Shown here in pieces: positions 8,293-17,468 of a DNA stretch of 64,000 nucleotides. The DNA is from JAYPHU01 sp038127535. GTDB lineage: Bacteria > Pseudomonadota > Alphaproteobacteria > Rhodospirillales > UBA2165. The stretch spans positions 1 to 64,000 of the forward strand of contig JAYPHU010000001.1 of assembly GCA_038127535.1 (NCBI GenBank). Direction: 5' to 3'. Below the pieces are notes generated by a model that searched no databases, was not told the DNA's origin, and saw only the letters and a list, made by a program, of their open reading frames with translations. The position numbers and the translations under genes are program-made. Numbering within the stretch: the first letter of the stretch is position 1; each line of letters opens with the position of its first letter.

Positions 8293-9366
8293 ATGGATAT
8301 CGCCACAGAGACAATTTCACGCACGGCCCAACCGGGACAGCCGGTTGCCGATCCGTCCGAATGGACCGGCAAGGACCTCGAAGCCCGCAGCGACTGGATC
8401 TATCCCCTAAGCGACACTGATCTTGCCGGCTTGCATGAGATGGCGCGCACCATCCGGGCCAATATCGGCGATGCGGCCGAGCGCTTGTTGACCATGGGCA
8501 AGGCGGACTTTGATCTGGGGCCCGTGGCCCCGACCGTTGCCGAGATCAGATCACAACTCACCGACGGACTGGGCGTCGCCGTATTGCGCGGCCTGCCGGT
8601 CGACGATTGGGACCGGGTGGACCTGATGATCGCCTATTGGGGGATTGGCCGGCATTTGGGCAGGGCGCTCTCCAATAATGGGGAGGGGGACATGTTGGGC
8701 CATGTCCTGAACGCCGGGCGGGACTACAGCCATCCCAATCACCGGGGCTATCAGACCAATGTCACCATGGACTATCACGTGGATCAGTGCGACATCGTGA
8801 CGCTTCTGTGCCTGCAGACCTCCAAGTCCGGCGGCCAGTCGAAGCTGGCGAGTTCGGTTGCGGTGCACAACGAGATGCTGCGCCGCCGCCCCGACCTGGT
8901 CGACGAACTGCGCACGACTTTCTACTGGACCCGCCACGGTGAGATCGGCCCCGGACAAAAGCCCTGGTATACCGCGCCCATCTTTAACTATGTGGACAAT
9001 TATCTCTGCACGTCGTCCGGACCGAAACATATAGAGAAAGGGCACGCGCTTGGTGACACGCCGGACCTGACACCCGGCCAGACAGAGGCCATGGCGCTGC
9101 TGGCCGAGATCTGTGAGGAGTTGCACGCGGAGATCGCGTTTGAAAAGGGCGACATTCAATTACTCAACGGGGCGGTGACCATGCACACCCGCACTGCATT
9201 CGAGGACTGGCCCGAACCAGAACGCCGCCGGCACCTGTGGCGGCTGTGGCTGGCGGCGCCGGATATCCGCCCGCGCTCGCCCTATTTCGAGAACTGGAAG
9301 AACGGCGTCCGGGTCGACGGGATGACGGAGAGGTTGCGGATCGAATACGTGGACGGCGGCGGTTAG
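8293..9366 (+). CDS. TauD/TfdA-family Fe(II)/2-oxoglutarate dioxygenase
   Basis: The fold and metal site match the taurine/2,4-D dioxygenase family, which hydroxylates small organic acids using 2-oxoglutarate and O2. In the 357-residue protein the iron ligands are H162 and D164 (YHVDQCD) and H298 (NGAVTMHTR), with arginines at about 311-316 (ERRRHLWRLWL) that would bind 2-oxoglutarate. The substrate is unknown. It follows dnaQ by 23 bp and is convergent with the VOC gene. It is not part of the usual origin-region gene set, so it may be an accessory insertion. A link with the neighbouring extradiol-type VOC protein is possible but unproven. Confidence 0.85.
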   Translation: MDIATETISRTAQPGQPVADPSEWTGKDLEARSDWIYPLSDTDLAGLHEMARTIRANIGDAAERLLTMGKADFDLGPVAPTVAEIRSQLTDGLGVAVLRGLPVDDWDRVDLMIAYWGIGRHLGRALSNNGEGDMLGHVLNAGRDYSHPNHRGYQTNVTMDYHVDQCDIVTLLCLQTSKSGGQSKLASSVAVHNEMLRRRPDLVDELRTTFYWTRHGEIGPGQKPWYTAPIFNYVDNYLCTSSGPKHIEKGHALGDTPDLTPGQTEAMALLAEICEELHAEIAFEKGDIQLLNGAVTMHTRTAFEDWPEPERRRHLWRLWLAAPDIRPRSPYFENWKNGVRVDGMTERLRIEYVDGGG

Positions 9367-9372
9367 CGTAAA

Positions 9373-10215
9373 CTAACTGCGCATCCAGGCGTGACCCCAA
9401 AGATTAAGCGCCCGATTATCATGAGGCCAGGTGCGGAATTCCTGATCGTAGGTGAAAGTTTCCAGCTCGGCCGAGATTTCCACATTATTGCCATCCGGGT
9501 CATTGACGAAAATGAACAGGTTGTTGCCGGCGCCGTGGCGGCCCGCACCCCAAACAATCTCAACCCGATGATCGGCGAAGTGATCGCCCCAATCCCGGAT
9601 ATCATTCCAGCTACTTGCCTCGTTGGCGAAATGATCCAGCCGCGCGCTGTCGGATCGGAAAAACGCCACGGAATGATGCATCTCGTCGGAGCGCATAAAG
9701 CAGGCGGTACGCTCCCCGGTTTCCTCTTCCACACAGACGTCGGACAGTTTGAATCCCAACACATCCAAGTAGAAATCAACCGCCACCGGCAGCTGGGTGG
9801 TGGCGAATACGATGTGCTGTAAGTGGCCGGGCCGCGGATCCATCTCGGCCCGCTTATCCTTGGCGAGACCGAACAACAGCCGGTTGCCGTCCGGGTCGGC
9901 AAAGGAATAGGCCCCGTCTTCGAACACCGGGCTGGCGTCGTCCCGGCATTCTACGCCTTTGTCTTCCAGGTAGGCGCGCATGCGCTGCAGATGGCCGGCA
10001 TCCGCTAAATTAAAGGCAATGAAATGAACCTGCTTTTTCTTTCCGGGGCGTAGCAGCACATCCCGCTGCTTGCCCTGCATCCAGACTGTGTCCCCGGCGG
10101 GTTCGGGCGTCATCTCCATGATGTCCCGATACCAATCGGTCATCACCGGCACGTCGTCCGAACCCAAACAGACGTGGTGAAATTGTGCCGGCCAAATCAA
10201 ACGGTCATCAGTCAT
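9373..10215 (-). CDS. VOC-superfamily protein, type I extradiol dioxygenase-like
   Basis: The 280-residue protein has two vicinal-oxygen-chelate modules. The first starts FHHVCLGSDDV and the second HLQHIVFATT. Candidate metal ligands in the second module are the histidine in LQHIVF, the histidine in MHHSVAFF and the glutamate in NNVEISAELE, the His-His-Glu set of catechol 2,3-dioxygenase-type enzymes. Ring cleavage of an aromatic diol is therefore plausible, but glyoxalase-like or resistance functions use the same scaffold. It is convergent with the TauD-type gene (stops 6 bp apart) and lies 12 bp downstream of secB on the same strand. Confidence 0.8.
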   Translation of the reverse strand: MTDDRLIWPAQFHHVCLGSDDVPVMTDWYRDIMEMTPEPAGDTVWMQGKQRDVLLRPGKKKQVHFIAFNLADAGHLQRMRAYLEDKGVECRDDASPVFEDGAYSFADPDGNRLLFGLAKDKRAEMDPRPGHLQHIVFATTQLPVAVDFYLDVLGFKLSDVCVEEETGERTACFMRSDEMHHSVAFFRSDSARLDHFANEASSWNDIRDWGDHFADHRVEIVWGAGRHGAGNNLFIFVNDPDGNNVEISAELETFTYDQEFRTWPHDNRALNLWGHAWMRS

Positions 10216-10227
10216 GGAATGATCACC

Positions 10228-10788
10228 TTACGCCTCGGCGTCTCCACCCTCGGCGTCATTGGCGGCGTGCTGGGCCTGATGGGCCGCCAACACCCGCTGT
10301 TGATAAAGCTGGGCGAAGTCGATGGGGGCCAGCATCAGCGGCGCAAATCCGCCGTCACCGGTCAAGTCGGCAACAACCCGGCGCATGAACGGGAAAATGA
10401 TCAGCGGGCACTCGATCAGCAATATCGGACCCAGATTCTCCGCCGGCACGTTGACAGTGAACAGGCCCGCATAGACCACCTCGCAGATATAGGCGAGCTG
10501 ATCCTTGACCGTGGCCTCGGCCCGGACCGTGAGCGCCACCTCAAAGACATTCTCGCCCTTCGCATCCGCCTCCACATCGATATTGACTTCGATGGCCGGC
10601 ACTTCGCTCTGCATCAGCGCAAAGATTTCCGGTGCGCCCGGCGCTTCAAAGGAAAGGTCTTTGATATATTGGCCGTTGATCATCAGCGGCGCTTCGGGCG
10701 CCGCGCTCGGACCGGCGTCATCGCCTCCCTCGGGTTCGGGGGTAAACCGTTCACCGGGGATGATGTCGTCGTTGTCGTCGTCTGCCAT
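10228..10788 (-). CDS. secB: Protein-export chaperone SecB
   Basis: SecB is a homotetrameric chaperone that keeps preproteins unfolded and hands them to SecA. The 186-residue protein has an acidic, disordered N terminus of about 35 residues, then the SecB core: NGQYIKDLSFEAPGAP, the EVALTVRAEA strand, and the ECPLIIFPFMRRVVADLTGDGGF block followed by LAPIDFAQLY. The acidic extension makes it longer than E. coli SecB. It lies downstream of fxsA with an 87-bp gap. secB-fxsA-(divergent)-tim44 is a recurring alphaproteobacterial order. Confidence 0.96.
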   Translation of the reverse strand: MADDDNDDIIPGERFTPEPEGGDDAGPSAAPEAPLMINGQYIKDLSFEAPGAPEIFALMQSEVPAIEVNIDVEADAKGENVFEVALTVRAEATVKDQLAYICEVVYAGLFTVNVPAENLGPILLIECPLIIFPFMRRVVADLTGDGGFAPLMLAPIDFAQLYQQRVLAAHQAQHAANDAEGGDAEA

Positions 10789-10875
10789 GGGATGTCCTCG
10801 TCGGGTTGTGGGTGGCGCGCCAGTCCGGCCGGCGGCAAAAATTCTATGACAATTTTGCTGGCGCTTTGGGTAGCA

Positions 10876-11400
10876 TTATTCGATGCGGCGCACAATCGTG
10901 TCCGAGTCGGTTTTGGACGTATCCGGGTTCGCGTCCGGCGAAACATCCGTGTATTCCCCGTCGATCACCGGTCCACCGCCGCCGGTTTGATCCCAGTTGG
11001 GTTCGCTCGAAAAGCCGCCGGCGGTGTGCACATGGATTGTTCCTCGATTGACAAACAGCGCGGCTAGCACCGCCATGACGAGACCGCGCACCGGGGGCAA
11101 GAACAGGAGGAAGCCCATGGCGTCGGTGATGAAGCCCGGGGTCAGCAGCAACGCGCCGGCGAACAACAGGCATGCCCCGTCGAACATCTCCCGCAATGGA
11201 ACCCTGCCCGCGTTCATTTCTTCCTGGAGCCTGAACAATGTGGCCAGACCTTGGCGGCGCAATAACCAAGTGCCGACGATGGCGGTGACAATCACCGTGC
11301 CCAGGGTCGGCCAAAGACCAATGCGCTCTCCAACGTGAATGAAGACGGCGATTTCAGCGATGGGAATGCCGATAAATGCCGCCAAGAGGATGTAGCCCAA
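10876..11400 (-). CDS. fxsA: FxsA family membrane protein
   Basis: FxsA is a small inner-membrane protein whose E. coli homologue relieves exclusion of phage T7 by the F plasmid; its normal job is unclear. The 174-residue protein has hydrophobic segments at about residues 2-20, 28-46, and 75-120 (LLLTPGFITDAMGFLLFLPPVRG is characteristic), then a polar, acidic C-terminal tail. The only reasonable start is a TTG at 11400, preceded by GGAG six bases upstream. It is divergent from the Tim44-like gene. Confidence 0.88.
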   Translation of the reverse strand: MGYILLAAFIGIPIAEIAVFIHVGERIGLWPTLGTVIVTAIVGTWLLRRQGLATLFRLQEEMNAGRVPLREMFDGACLLFAGALLLTPGFITDAMGFLLFLPPVRGLVMAVLAALFVNRGTIHVHTAGGFSSEPNWDQTGGGGPVIDGEYTDVSPDANPDTSKTDSDTIVRRIE

Positions 11401-11687
11401 TTTGATCTCCGTGTGCCAATGCGGGACAGCCCCTTGAAGGTTGGCGTCACCGGCATATCTATAGAGAGATAGACCTGAACGGCCTGTTGAGCTACCCCGT
11501 GCCCGGCTTTTTCACCGAATTCGGTGGAAACCGAGGCAAAATAGGGGAAAACGTGACCAACCTGTGACTAGACCGGCGCGTGATGACAGAGTAGTGTACG
11601 CAGAGACAACCCTTGGGAGGCGTTTCGGCCCGGATTGAGTGACGGTCCCGGTAAACGCCAAAAGCATTCTGGAAAGTTTGAAAGCCG

Positions 11688-12374
11688 ATGGGCGAAGGCA
11701 TCCAAGTATTTGATATAATATTGTTCGCGATGATCGCGGCATTCCTGATTCTGCGGTTGCGCAGCGTTTTGGGCCGCCATCGCCATGACGGCCGGCCGGA
11801 AGAAGGCGGTTTCGATCCGTCGAACCGTATGCCGCAAAATGACGACAACGTCTTTTCCCTACCGGATCAAAATGCGCCGTCTGGACCGATGGAGTCCCCG
11901 GCGGAGACAATTCCCGATACGCCCCTTGAGGCCGGGATGACCCAAATTCAGATCGCGCTGCGCGACTTTGACCGCCAGGAGTTCCTGGTCGGCGCGCGCA
12001 CCGCGTTCGAGATGATCATCCAGGCTTTTGCCGAAGGCGACCGGGAGCTGTTGCAGTCGCTCCTGAGTCCCGAGGTCTACAGTAATTTCCTGTCCGCCAT
12101 CACGTCGCGGGAAAATGCCAATGAGACGCTCGAAAACAATCTGGTCCGAATCGTTTCCGCCGAGCCGCTGGAAGCCGAAATGGACGGCAAGATGGCAATG
12201 ATCACGGTGAAGTTCGTGACCGAGCAGATCAACGCGACCCGTGACGCCGCAGGCGAAGTTGTTGATGGCGATCCCGATCATATTTCCGAGATCACTGACA
12301 TCTGGACCTTCGCCCACGACACCAAGTCCCGCGATCCGAACTGGACCCTTGTGGCAACCCGTAGCCTCGACTAA
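11688..12374 (+). CDS. Tim44/TimA family adaptor-like protein
   Basis: Bacterial Tim44-domain (TimA) proteins are membrane-anchored relatives of the mitochondrial import adaptor Tim44. Their exact bacterial role is still debated. The 228-residue protein has one N-terminal membrane helix (IILFAMIAAFLILRL), a polar linker and, from about residue 85, the Tim44 domain with FLVGARTAFEMIIQAFAEGDRELLQSLLSPEVY and a late ITDIWTFAHD. The 287 bp upstream, shared with fxsA, hold no recognised gene. mltA follows after 7 bp, so the two are probably cotranscribed. Confidence 0.88.
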   Translation: MGEGIQVFDIILFAMIAAFLILRLRSVLGRHRHDGRPEEGGFDPSNRMPQNDDNVFSLPDQNAPSGPMESPAETIPDTPLEAGMTQIQIALRDFDRQEFLVGARTAFEMIIQAFAEGDRELLQSLLSPEVYSNFLSAITSRENANETLENNLVRIVSAEPLEAEMDGKMAMITVKFVTEQINATRDAAGEVVDGDPDHISEITDIWTFAHDTKSRDPNWTLVATRSLD

Positions 12375-12381
12375 TGCCGGT

Positions 12382-13629
12382 ATGGTCTTCCGCCGGCCCG
12401 CGCTGCTAACAGCCGCGCTGGCGTGGCTTTTGAGCGCTTGTGCACAATTGATCCCCGGTGGTCCGCCCACACCTGACACTTCGGAAGAGGCGCTCACTCT
12501 GCAGCCTGTCTCTTTTGCAGCGTTGCCCGGCTGGGGGGCGGACGAACACGCCAAAGCCTTGGCAACGTTTCTGAAATCTTGCACCCGGATCAACCGCCGG
12601 CCGGCGACCGCGCCGCTGGCCAGTAAGCTTTCCAAAACCCGCCAAGCGTTTGGGACCGCCGGCGATTGGCAGCCGGTCTGCAAAGCGGCCGCTGCTCTGG
12701 GCGCTCAAGTGTCGCCCGTCAATGCAAGGCGGTTTTTTGAAAACTGGTTCCGCGCCTACGCGGTCAGCAACAGGGGTCAGACGGAAGGATTGTTTACCGG
12801 ATACTTCGAACCTCTGCTCAGAGGCTCCCGTCAAAAAAGCGGTCGCTTCAAATACCCGCTTTATAAAAAGCCCGGCGATCTGATCACGGTTGATCTGGGT
12901 AAGTTCAAAAAGGACTTGGCTGGCCAACAAATTATCGGCCGCCTCGCTAAGAACAGGCTGGAGCCGTATGCCGACCGGGCGGAAATTGACCGGGGTGCGT
13001 TGGGCAACAAAGGGTTGGAACTGCTTTGGGTCGACGACCCGGTGGATTCCTTCTTCCTGCATATTCAGGGCTCTGGTCAGGTCATGCTGCCGGGCGGGAG
13101 AAGCATGCGCGTTGGCTATGCGGGCAAAAACGGGCACGCCTACTATGCGATCGGCCGGGAGCTGGTGAACATTGGCGCGCTGACCAAGGAAAACGTCTCC
13201 CTGCAAACCATCCGCGCCTGGCTGGCGGCCCATCCCGGCCAAGCTGATGCGTTGATGCAGAAAAACCGGTCGTATGTGTTTTTCCGGGAGCTTAAAGGCG
13301 ACGGTCCTATCGGTGCACAAGGGGTGGGCCTGACGCCGGGCCGCAGTCTGGCCGTGGACCGGCGCTATATTCCTTTAGGGGCGCCCATATGGCTGGATAC
13401 TAGAAACCCGCTCGGCCCCCACCAACCCATCCGCCGACTGGTCATTGCCCAGGACACGGGCGGCGCGATCAAAGGCGTGGTGCGGGGCGATCTGTTCTGG
13501 GGCGCGGGCCCGCGCGCGCGGGAAGGGGCCGGCAAGATGAAAGAGCTGGGACGGGTGTTTATCCTGTTGCCGGTGGGCATTGCCCCGGTTATTTCGGACG
13601 GGCGCCGGGATTCACACACTTTACTTTAA
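12382..13629 (+). CDS. mltA: Membrane-bound lytic murein transglycosylase A
   Basis: MltA cleaves the MurNAc-GlcNAc bond of peptidoglycan with formation of 1,6-anhydroMurNAc. The ATG at 12382 gives a 415-residue lipoprotein precursor with a hydrophobic signal and lipobox LLSAC (C20), so it should sit in the outer membrane. The central MltA domain includes FTGYFEPLLRGS and the C-terminal 3D domain has IAQDTGGAIKGVVRGDLFWG, with the aspartates expected at the active site. An upstream extension of the frame lies inside the Tim44-like gene and would hide the signal peptide. AmpG, encoded at 52626, would import the muropeptides made by such enzymes. Confidence 0.94.
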   Translation: MVFRRPALLTAALAWLLSACAQLIPGGPPTPDTSEEALTLQPVSFAALPGWGADEHAKALATFLKSCTRINRRPATAPLASKLSKTRQAFGTAGDWQPVCKAAAALGAQVSPVNARRFFENWFRAYAVSNRGQTEGLFTGYFEPLLRGSRQKSGRFKYPLYKKPGDLITVDLGKFKKDLAGQQIIGRLAKNRLEPYADRAEIDRGALGNKGLELLWVDDPVDSFFLHIQGSGQVMLPGGRSMRVGYAGKNGHAYYAIGRELVNIGALTKENVSLQTIRAWLAAHPGQADALMQKNRSYVFFRELKGDGPIGAQGVGLTPGRSLAVDRRYIPLGAPIWLDTRNPLGPHQPIRRLVIAQDTGGAIKGVVRGDLFWGAGPRAREGAGKMKELGRVFILLPVGIAPVISDGRRDSHTLL

Positions 13630-13654
13630 TCCGGTTAATCGGCAAGGTGGGCGC

Positions 13655-14422
13655 ATGTCCACCACTGGTCCAAATGTCGCCCTATTCGCCACCTGTCTGG
13701 TGGATTTATTCCGGCCCAGCGTCGGCTTTTCCGCGGTCAAATTACTGGAAGAGGCGGGCTGTCGGGTGAGCGTGCCGACGGCGCAAACCTGCTGCGGCCA
13801 ACCGGCGTATAATTCCGGCGACAGAGCCGACGCCGCAGACATCGCACGTCAGGTGATCCGGGAATTTTCGGACTACGACTATATAGTAGCGCCATCCGGG
13901 TCCTGCACCGGGATGATTAAACATCACTATCCCCAATTGTTCGCCGATGATCCTGAGATGGCGGCGAAGGCAGAGGCGCTGTCAGCAAAAACCTTCGAGC
14001 TGATGTCCTTTCTCACCGACGTGCTGAACGTGCTGGCCATCTACGGCCGGTTTAAAGGTGTCGCGGCTTATCATGATTCCTGCTCGGGTCTGCGGGAGCT
14101 TGGCATTAAACGTCAGCCCCGCCAGTTGCTGTCCGGCATCGACGGATTGAGCCTGGAAGAATATGACGGTGCAGAGACCTGTTGCGGTTTCGGCGGCACC
14201 TTCTGCGTCAAGTATGACGACGTCTCCGACAAGATCGTCTCCAGCCGGTTGGAAGAACTGGCACGCACGGACGCGACCCATGTGTTGGGCGGCGATCTCG
14301 GCTGCCTGTTTAACTTGGCCGGCAAGCTGAAACGCGAAGGATCGAACATTCAGGTGCGCCATGCGGCGGAAGTGCTGGCGGGCCTTACGGATGAGCCTGC
14401 GATCGGGGGGGGAGACGACTAA
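13655..14422 (+). CDS. lutA: L-lactate oxidation iron-sulfur protein LutA
   Basis: LutA, LutB and LutC together oxidise L-lactate to pyruvate and feed electrons into the respiratory chain. This 255-residue protein has the two cysteine-rich CCG-type motifs of the family: QTCCGQPAYNSG and, later, ETCCGFGGTFCVKY, plus the HDSCSGLRELG segment. The ATG at 13655 is preceded by AAGGTGGG and is preferred over an upstream frame extension that runs into mltA. lutB starts 3 bp after the stop. The trio sits between mltA and smr, genes that are often adjacent in alphaproteobacteria. Confidence 0.92.
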   Translation: MSTTGPNVALFATCLVDLFRPSVGFSAVKLLEEAGCRVSVPTAQTCCGQPAYNSGDRADAADIARQVIREFSDYDYIVAPSGSCTGMIKHHYPQLFADDPEMAAKAEALSAKTFELMSFLTDVLNVLAIYGRFKGVAAYHDSCSGLRELGIKRQPRQLLSGIDGLSLEEYDGAETCCGFGGTFCVKYDDVSDKIVSSRLEELARTDATHVLGGDLGCLFNLAGKLKREGSNIQVRHAAEVLAGLTDEPAIGGGDD

Positions 14423-14425
14423 GTC

Positions 14426-15859
14426 ATGCTGCCTGATCCCCGACAATTTCCAAAAAACGCGCGCGTGGCGCTCTCGGACGAAATTCTGCAAGCAGCAATG
14501 AAGCGGTTGGAAACCGGCTTCGTGGCGCGGCGTACGGTCGCCGCCGGCCGCCTGCCCGAGTTCGAGGCGCTCCGTGATGCGGCCCGCGATATCAAGAACC
14601 ACGCGCTCGCCCATCTGGATGCCTACCTGGAATTATTCGAGGAAAATTGTACCGCCCAGGGCGGCCAAGTCCATTGGGCCAGGGACACGGCGGAGGCGCG
14701 GGATATCGTGTTGGAAATTTGCCGGGCCGTCGGGGCCAAAACGGTGACCAAAGGCAAGTCCATGATCGGCGAGGAGATGGAGATCAATCACCATCTCGAA
14801 TCCAATGGGATCGAGCCCATCGAGACTGATCTCGGCGAATACATCATTCAAATCCGCAAAGAGGCGCCGAGCCACATCATCGCGCCGGCCAGTCACGTCT
14901 CCAAGGAACAGGTGTCCGACGATTTCCGAAAACAGCATACCGAGCTGGAACCAAACCGGCCCTTGGATGAGCCCGATGATTTACTCGCCGAAGCCAGGGT
15001 CATGCTGCGGGAAAAATTCCTGAACGCCGATGTGGGGATTACGGGGGCAAACTTTCTGATCGCTGAGACTGGGACCTCGGTCATTGTCACCAACGAGGGC
15101 AATGGTGATCTCACTCAAACCTTGCCCAAGGTGCATGTCGTGCTGGCCAGTATCGAGAAATGCGTGCCCACCTTGAATGACGCCACGACGTTGCTCAGGG
15201 TGCTGGCCCGCAGCGCCACCGGTCAGGAAATGTCCTCTTATACGACGTTCTCCACCGGACCCAAGCGGCCGGATGATGCGGACGGGCCGGAGGAATATCA
15301 CGTGGTGATCATGGATAACGGACGGAGTGAGATGCTCGCCGGCCAGTTTCGGGAGATGCTGCGTTGCATCAAGTGCGGCGCCTGTATGAACCACTGTCCG
15401 GTCTATCGGTCCATCGGCGGGCATGCCTACGGCTCGGTCTATCCGGGACCCATGGGCTCGGTGCTGACGCCGGGCATCACCGATCTCGCCTCGTCCGTCC
15501 ATTTGCCTCAGGCCTCCAGCTTCTGCGGCAAGTGTGAAGAAGTGTGCCCGGTGCGCATCCCGCTGCCGAAACTACTGCGCTTCTGGCGCAACGAGGCCTA
15601 CGAACAGGGGCTGATTACCGGCGTGGCCCGCTGGGGGTTGTCGCTTTGGGCGTTCGCTGCGAAGCGGCCCGGTCTTTACCGGTTTTTTGCCGATCTGAAG
15701 ATGCGACTGTTAAGCATGTTGGCCGGGCGGCAGCGGCGATTCAAGACGCTGCCGTTGGGTTTGGATGGCGGCTGGACCCGGCACCGGGATTTTCCGGCGC
15801 CCCAGGGCAAGACATTCGTCAGCCAATGGCGCGCGCAAGATAAGAGGCGCGGATCATGA
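14426..15859 (+). CDS. lutB: L-lactate oxidation iron-sulfur protein LutB
   Basis: LutB carries the LUD domain and two [4Fe-4S] clusters of the lactate oxidation complex. In the 477-residue protein, the LUD part (TKGKSMIGEEMEINHHLE; ETGTSVIVTNEGNGD) is followed by the ferredoxin-like cysteine motif CIKCGACMNHCPVY and a second set, FCGKCEEVCPVRIPLP. A C-terminal helical region with a tryptophan-rich stretch ends the protein. Length is standard. The start is preceded by GGGGGGGAGACG and the stop overlaps lutC (ATGA). Confidence 0.94.
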   Translation: MLPDPRQFPKNARVALSDEILQAAMKRLETGFVARRTVAAGRLPEFEALRDAARDIKNHALAHLDAYLELFEENCTAQGGQVHWARDTAEARDIVLEICRAVGAKTVTKGKSMIGEEMEINHHLESNGIEPIETDLGEYIIQIRKEAPSHIIAPASHVSKEQVSDDFRKQHTELEPNRPLDEPDDLLAEARVMLREKFLNADVGITGANFLIAETGTSVIVTNEGNGDLTQTLPKVHVVLASIEKCVPTLNDATTLLRVLARSATGQEMSSYTTFSTGPKRPDDADGPEEYHVVIMDNGRSEMLAGQFREMLRCIKCGACMNHCPVYRSIGGHAYGSVYPGPMGSVLTPGITDLASSVHLPQASSFCGKCEEVCPVRIPLPKLLRFWRNEAYEQGLITGVARWGLSLWAFAAKRPGLYRFFADLKMRLLSMLAGRQRRFKTLPLGLDGGWTRHRDFPAPQGKTFVSQWRAQDKRRGS

Positions 15860-16548
15860 GCGCGCGGGCGGACATCCTGGGGCGCATCGGCGCAACCCTG
15901 AATGCCGATGGCACACATGATGCCCGGTGTTCGGCCGCAGCCGCCCGTCTGGCCAACCCGCCGGAAGGGCTGGTGCCCGACCGCTCCCTGGTGGACCGGG
16001 ATGCTCAAATTAAATTGTTCCAGGACATGGCGGAAGAGGCGGCGGCCACCACGGACCGGATCGCGAGCCTGGATGATCTGCCCGCCGCCATTACTGGCTA
16101 TCTCGGCAGCCATAACCTGCCGAGCCGGATCAAGACCGATGAGGACCCGCTGCTGTCCTATGTGGACTGGTCAGCTCAGCCGACCCTCGAGATTTCCTCG
16201 GGCAAACCGGCGGATGCGGACGAGGTCGGTCTCGCCGTGGCCTTTGCCGGCGCGGCGGAGACCGGGACGGCCATCCTGACTTCCGGGTCCGATCACCCGA
16301 CCAGCCTTAATTTCCTGCCGGAAAATCATATCGTGGTGCTGCCGGTCAGCCGGGTGTTCGGCGCGTATGAAGCCGCCTGGGCGCGGCTGGCGGCGACGCG
16401 GGAGGAGCACGGCATGCCCCGCACGGTCAACTGGATCACCGGACCGTCGCGCACCGGCGACATCGAACAAACGCTGCAGCTTGGGGTGCATGGCCCCCGG
16501 CGGCTGCACATTATTTTGGTGGATGATGGCGAAGAAGAAGGATCCTAA
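15856..16548 (+). CDS. lutC: L-lactate oxidation protein LutC (LUD domain)
   Basis: LutC is the third member of the lactate oxidation complex and consists of a LUD domain. The 230-residue protein contains DEVGLAVAFAGAAETGTAILTSGSDHP and, near the end, WITGPSRTGDIEQTLQLGVHGPRRLHIILVD, both hallmarks of the family. It overlaps lutB by 4 bp and smr by 23 bp. No LldP lactate permease or LutR regulator is adjacent. Confidence 0.93.
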   Translation: MSARADILGRIGATLNADGTHDARCSAAAARLANPPEGLVPDRSLVDRDAQIKLFQDMAEEAAATTDRIASLDDLPAAITGYLGSHNLPSRIKTDEDPLLSYVDWSAQPTLEISSGKPADADEVGLAVAFAGAAETGTAILTSGSDHPTSLNFLPENHIVVLPVSRVFGAYEAAWARLAATREEHGMPRTVNWITGPSRTGDIEQTLQLGVHGPRRLHIILVDDGEEEGS

Positions 16549-17074
16549 CGATCTTGACGATTCATCGCTCCTGGAACATGCGTTCCGGGGGGTTGCGCCG
16601 TTGCCCGGCCGCAAGATCGGTGAGACGCCGGCCCCGCCGGCCGCCAAACAGCCTAAACGTAAAGTCAGCCGACCCGCGACCCTGCCGCAAGTGACAGTGC
16701 CGCTGGCCAAACCGGCCATGCCCGAGATCAAACACGGCGACGCACCGGGTGTCGACAAAAGCACGGCGCGGCGGCTCAAGCGCGGCCAATTGCCGATTGA
16801 GGCCAGGCTGGATCTTCATGGTCATCGCCAGGATGAGGCCCATCGCGCCCTGGAAGCCTTCATCGCCGGCCAGGCGAGCGCCGGGCGGCGCTGCGTGCTG
16901 GTGATTACCGGCAAGGGCGCGGTCAGCCAGGGCGGCGGCGTGCTCCGGGAAATGGTGCCCCGCTGGCTCAATCAGTCGCCCAATCGGGAACGGATTATCT
17001 CCTTCACCCACGCCACACCTGCGGACGGCGGTGCGGGTGCGCTGTATGTGCTCTTGAAGAGGCGCCGATCATGA
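16526..17074 (+). CDS. Smr/MutS2 C-terminal domain protein
   Basis: Smr domains are nucleic-acid endonuclease modules, found alone or at the C terminus of MutS2. The 182-residue protein has a polar, basic N-terminal half and a C-terminal Smr domain with the motifs LDLHGHRQDEA and ITGKG, then GALYVLLKRR at the end. The start codon at 16526 lies inside lutC (23-bp overlap) and the stop overlaps the XRE gene (ATGA), so translation is coupled through the lut genes. The cellular role of stand-alone Smr proteins in alphaproteobacteria is not established. Confidence 0.9.
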   Translation: MAKKKDPNDLDDSSLLEHAFRGVAPLPGRKIGETPAPPAAKQPKRKVSRPATLPQVTVPLAKPAMPEIKHGDAPGVDKSTARRLKRGQLPIEARLDLHGHRQDEAHRALEAFIAGQASAGRRCVLVITGKGAVSQGGGVLREMVPRWLNQSPNRERIISFTHATPADGGAGALYVLLKRRRS

Positions 17075-17445
17075 CGCCGTTTGGTGCAAAGGTGCGGTCG
17101 CTCAGGACGGAGCGCGGGCTTCAGTTGAAGCAGATGGCGGAAGACCTGCAGGTTTCGTCGGCCTATCTCAGTGCGCTGGAGCACGGCAATCGGGGCCGGC
17201 CGGCCCCCGGCTTCGTCATGCAGATCGCCAACTATTTCGAGCTGATCTGGGACGACGTGGATGAATTGAAGGAGCTGGCCCAGCTCTCCCACCCGCGCAT
17301 TCCGGTAGAGACCGGGGGCTTAAGCCCGCGTGCGACGCTTTTGGCCAATCTCCTCGCTCGCCATGTCCACGAGCTGGACGACGCCACCATCGACCGGATG
17401 CTGGCCGAAATGGGCTTCGACGAGGAAGAAGAGCCGGAAACTTAG
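17071..17445 (+). CDS. XRE-family helix-turn-helix regulator
   Basis: The 124-residue protein has an N-terminal HTH_3 domain: FGAKVRSLRTERGLQLKQMAEDLQVSSAYLSALEHG at about residues 4-39, with the recognition helix around VSSAYLSALE. The C-terminal half is acidic and likely helical. It directly follows smr with an ATGA overlap, a pairing seen in related alphaproteobacteria. Its targets are unknown; autoregulation of the mltA-lut-smr group is one possibility. Confidence 0.88.
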   Translation: MTPFGAKVRSLRTERGLQLKQMAEDLQVSSAYLSALEHGNRGRPAPGFVMQIANYFELIWDDVDELKELAQLSHPRIPVETGGLSPRATLLANLLARHVHELDDATIDRMLAEMGFDEEEEPET

Positions 17446-17468
17446 AAAATAAGCAAAAGTGTATAGGC

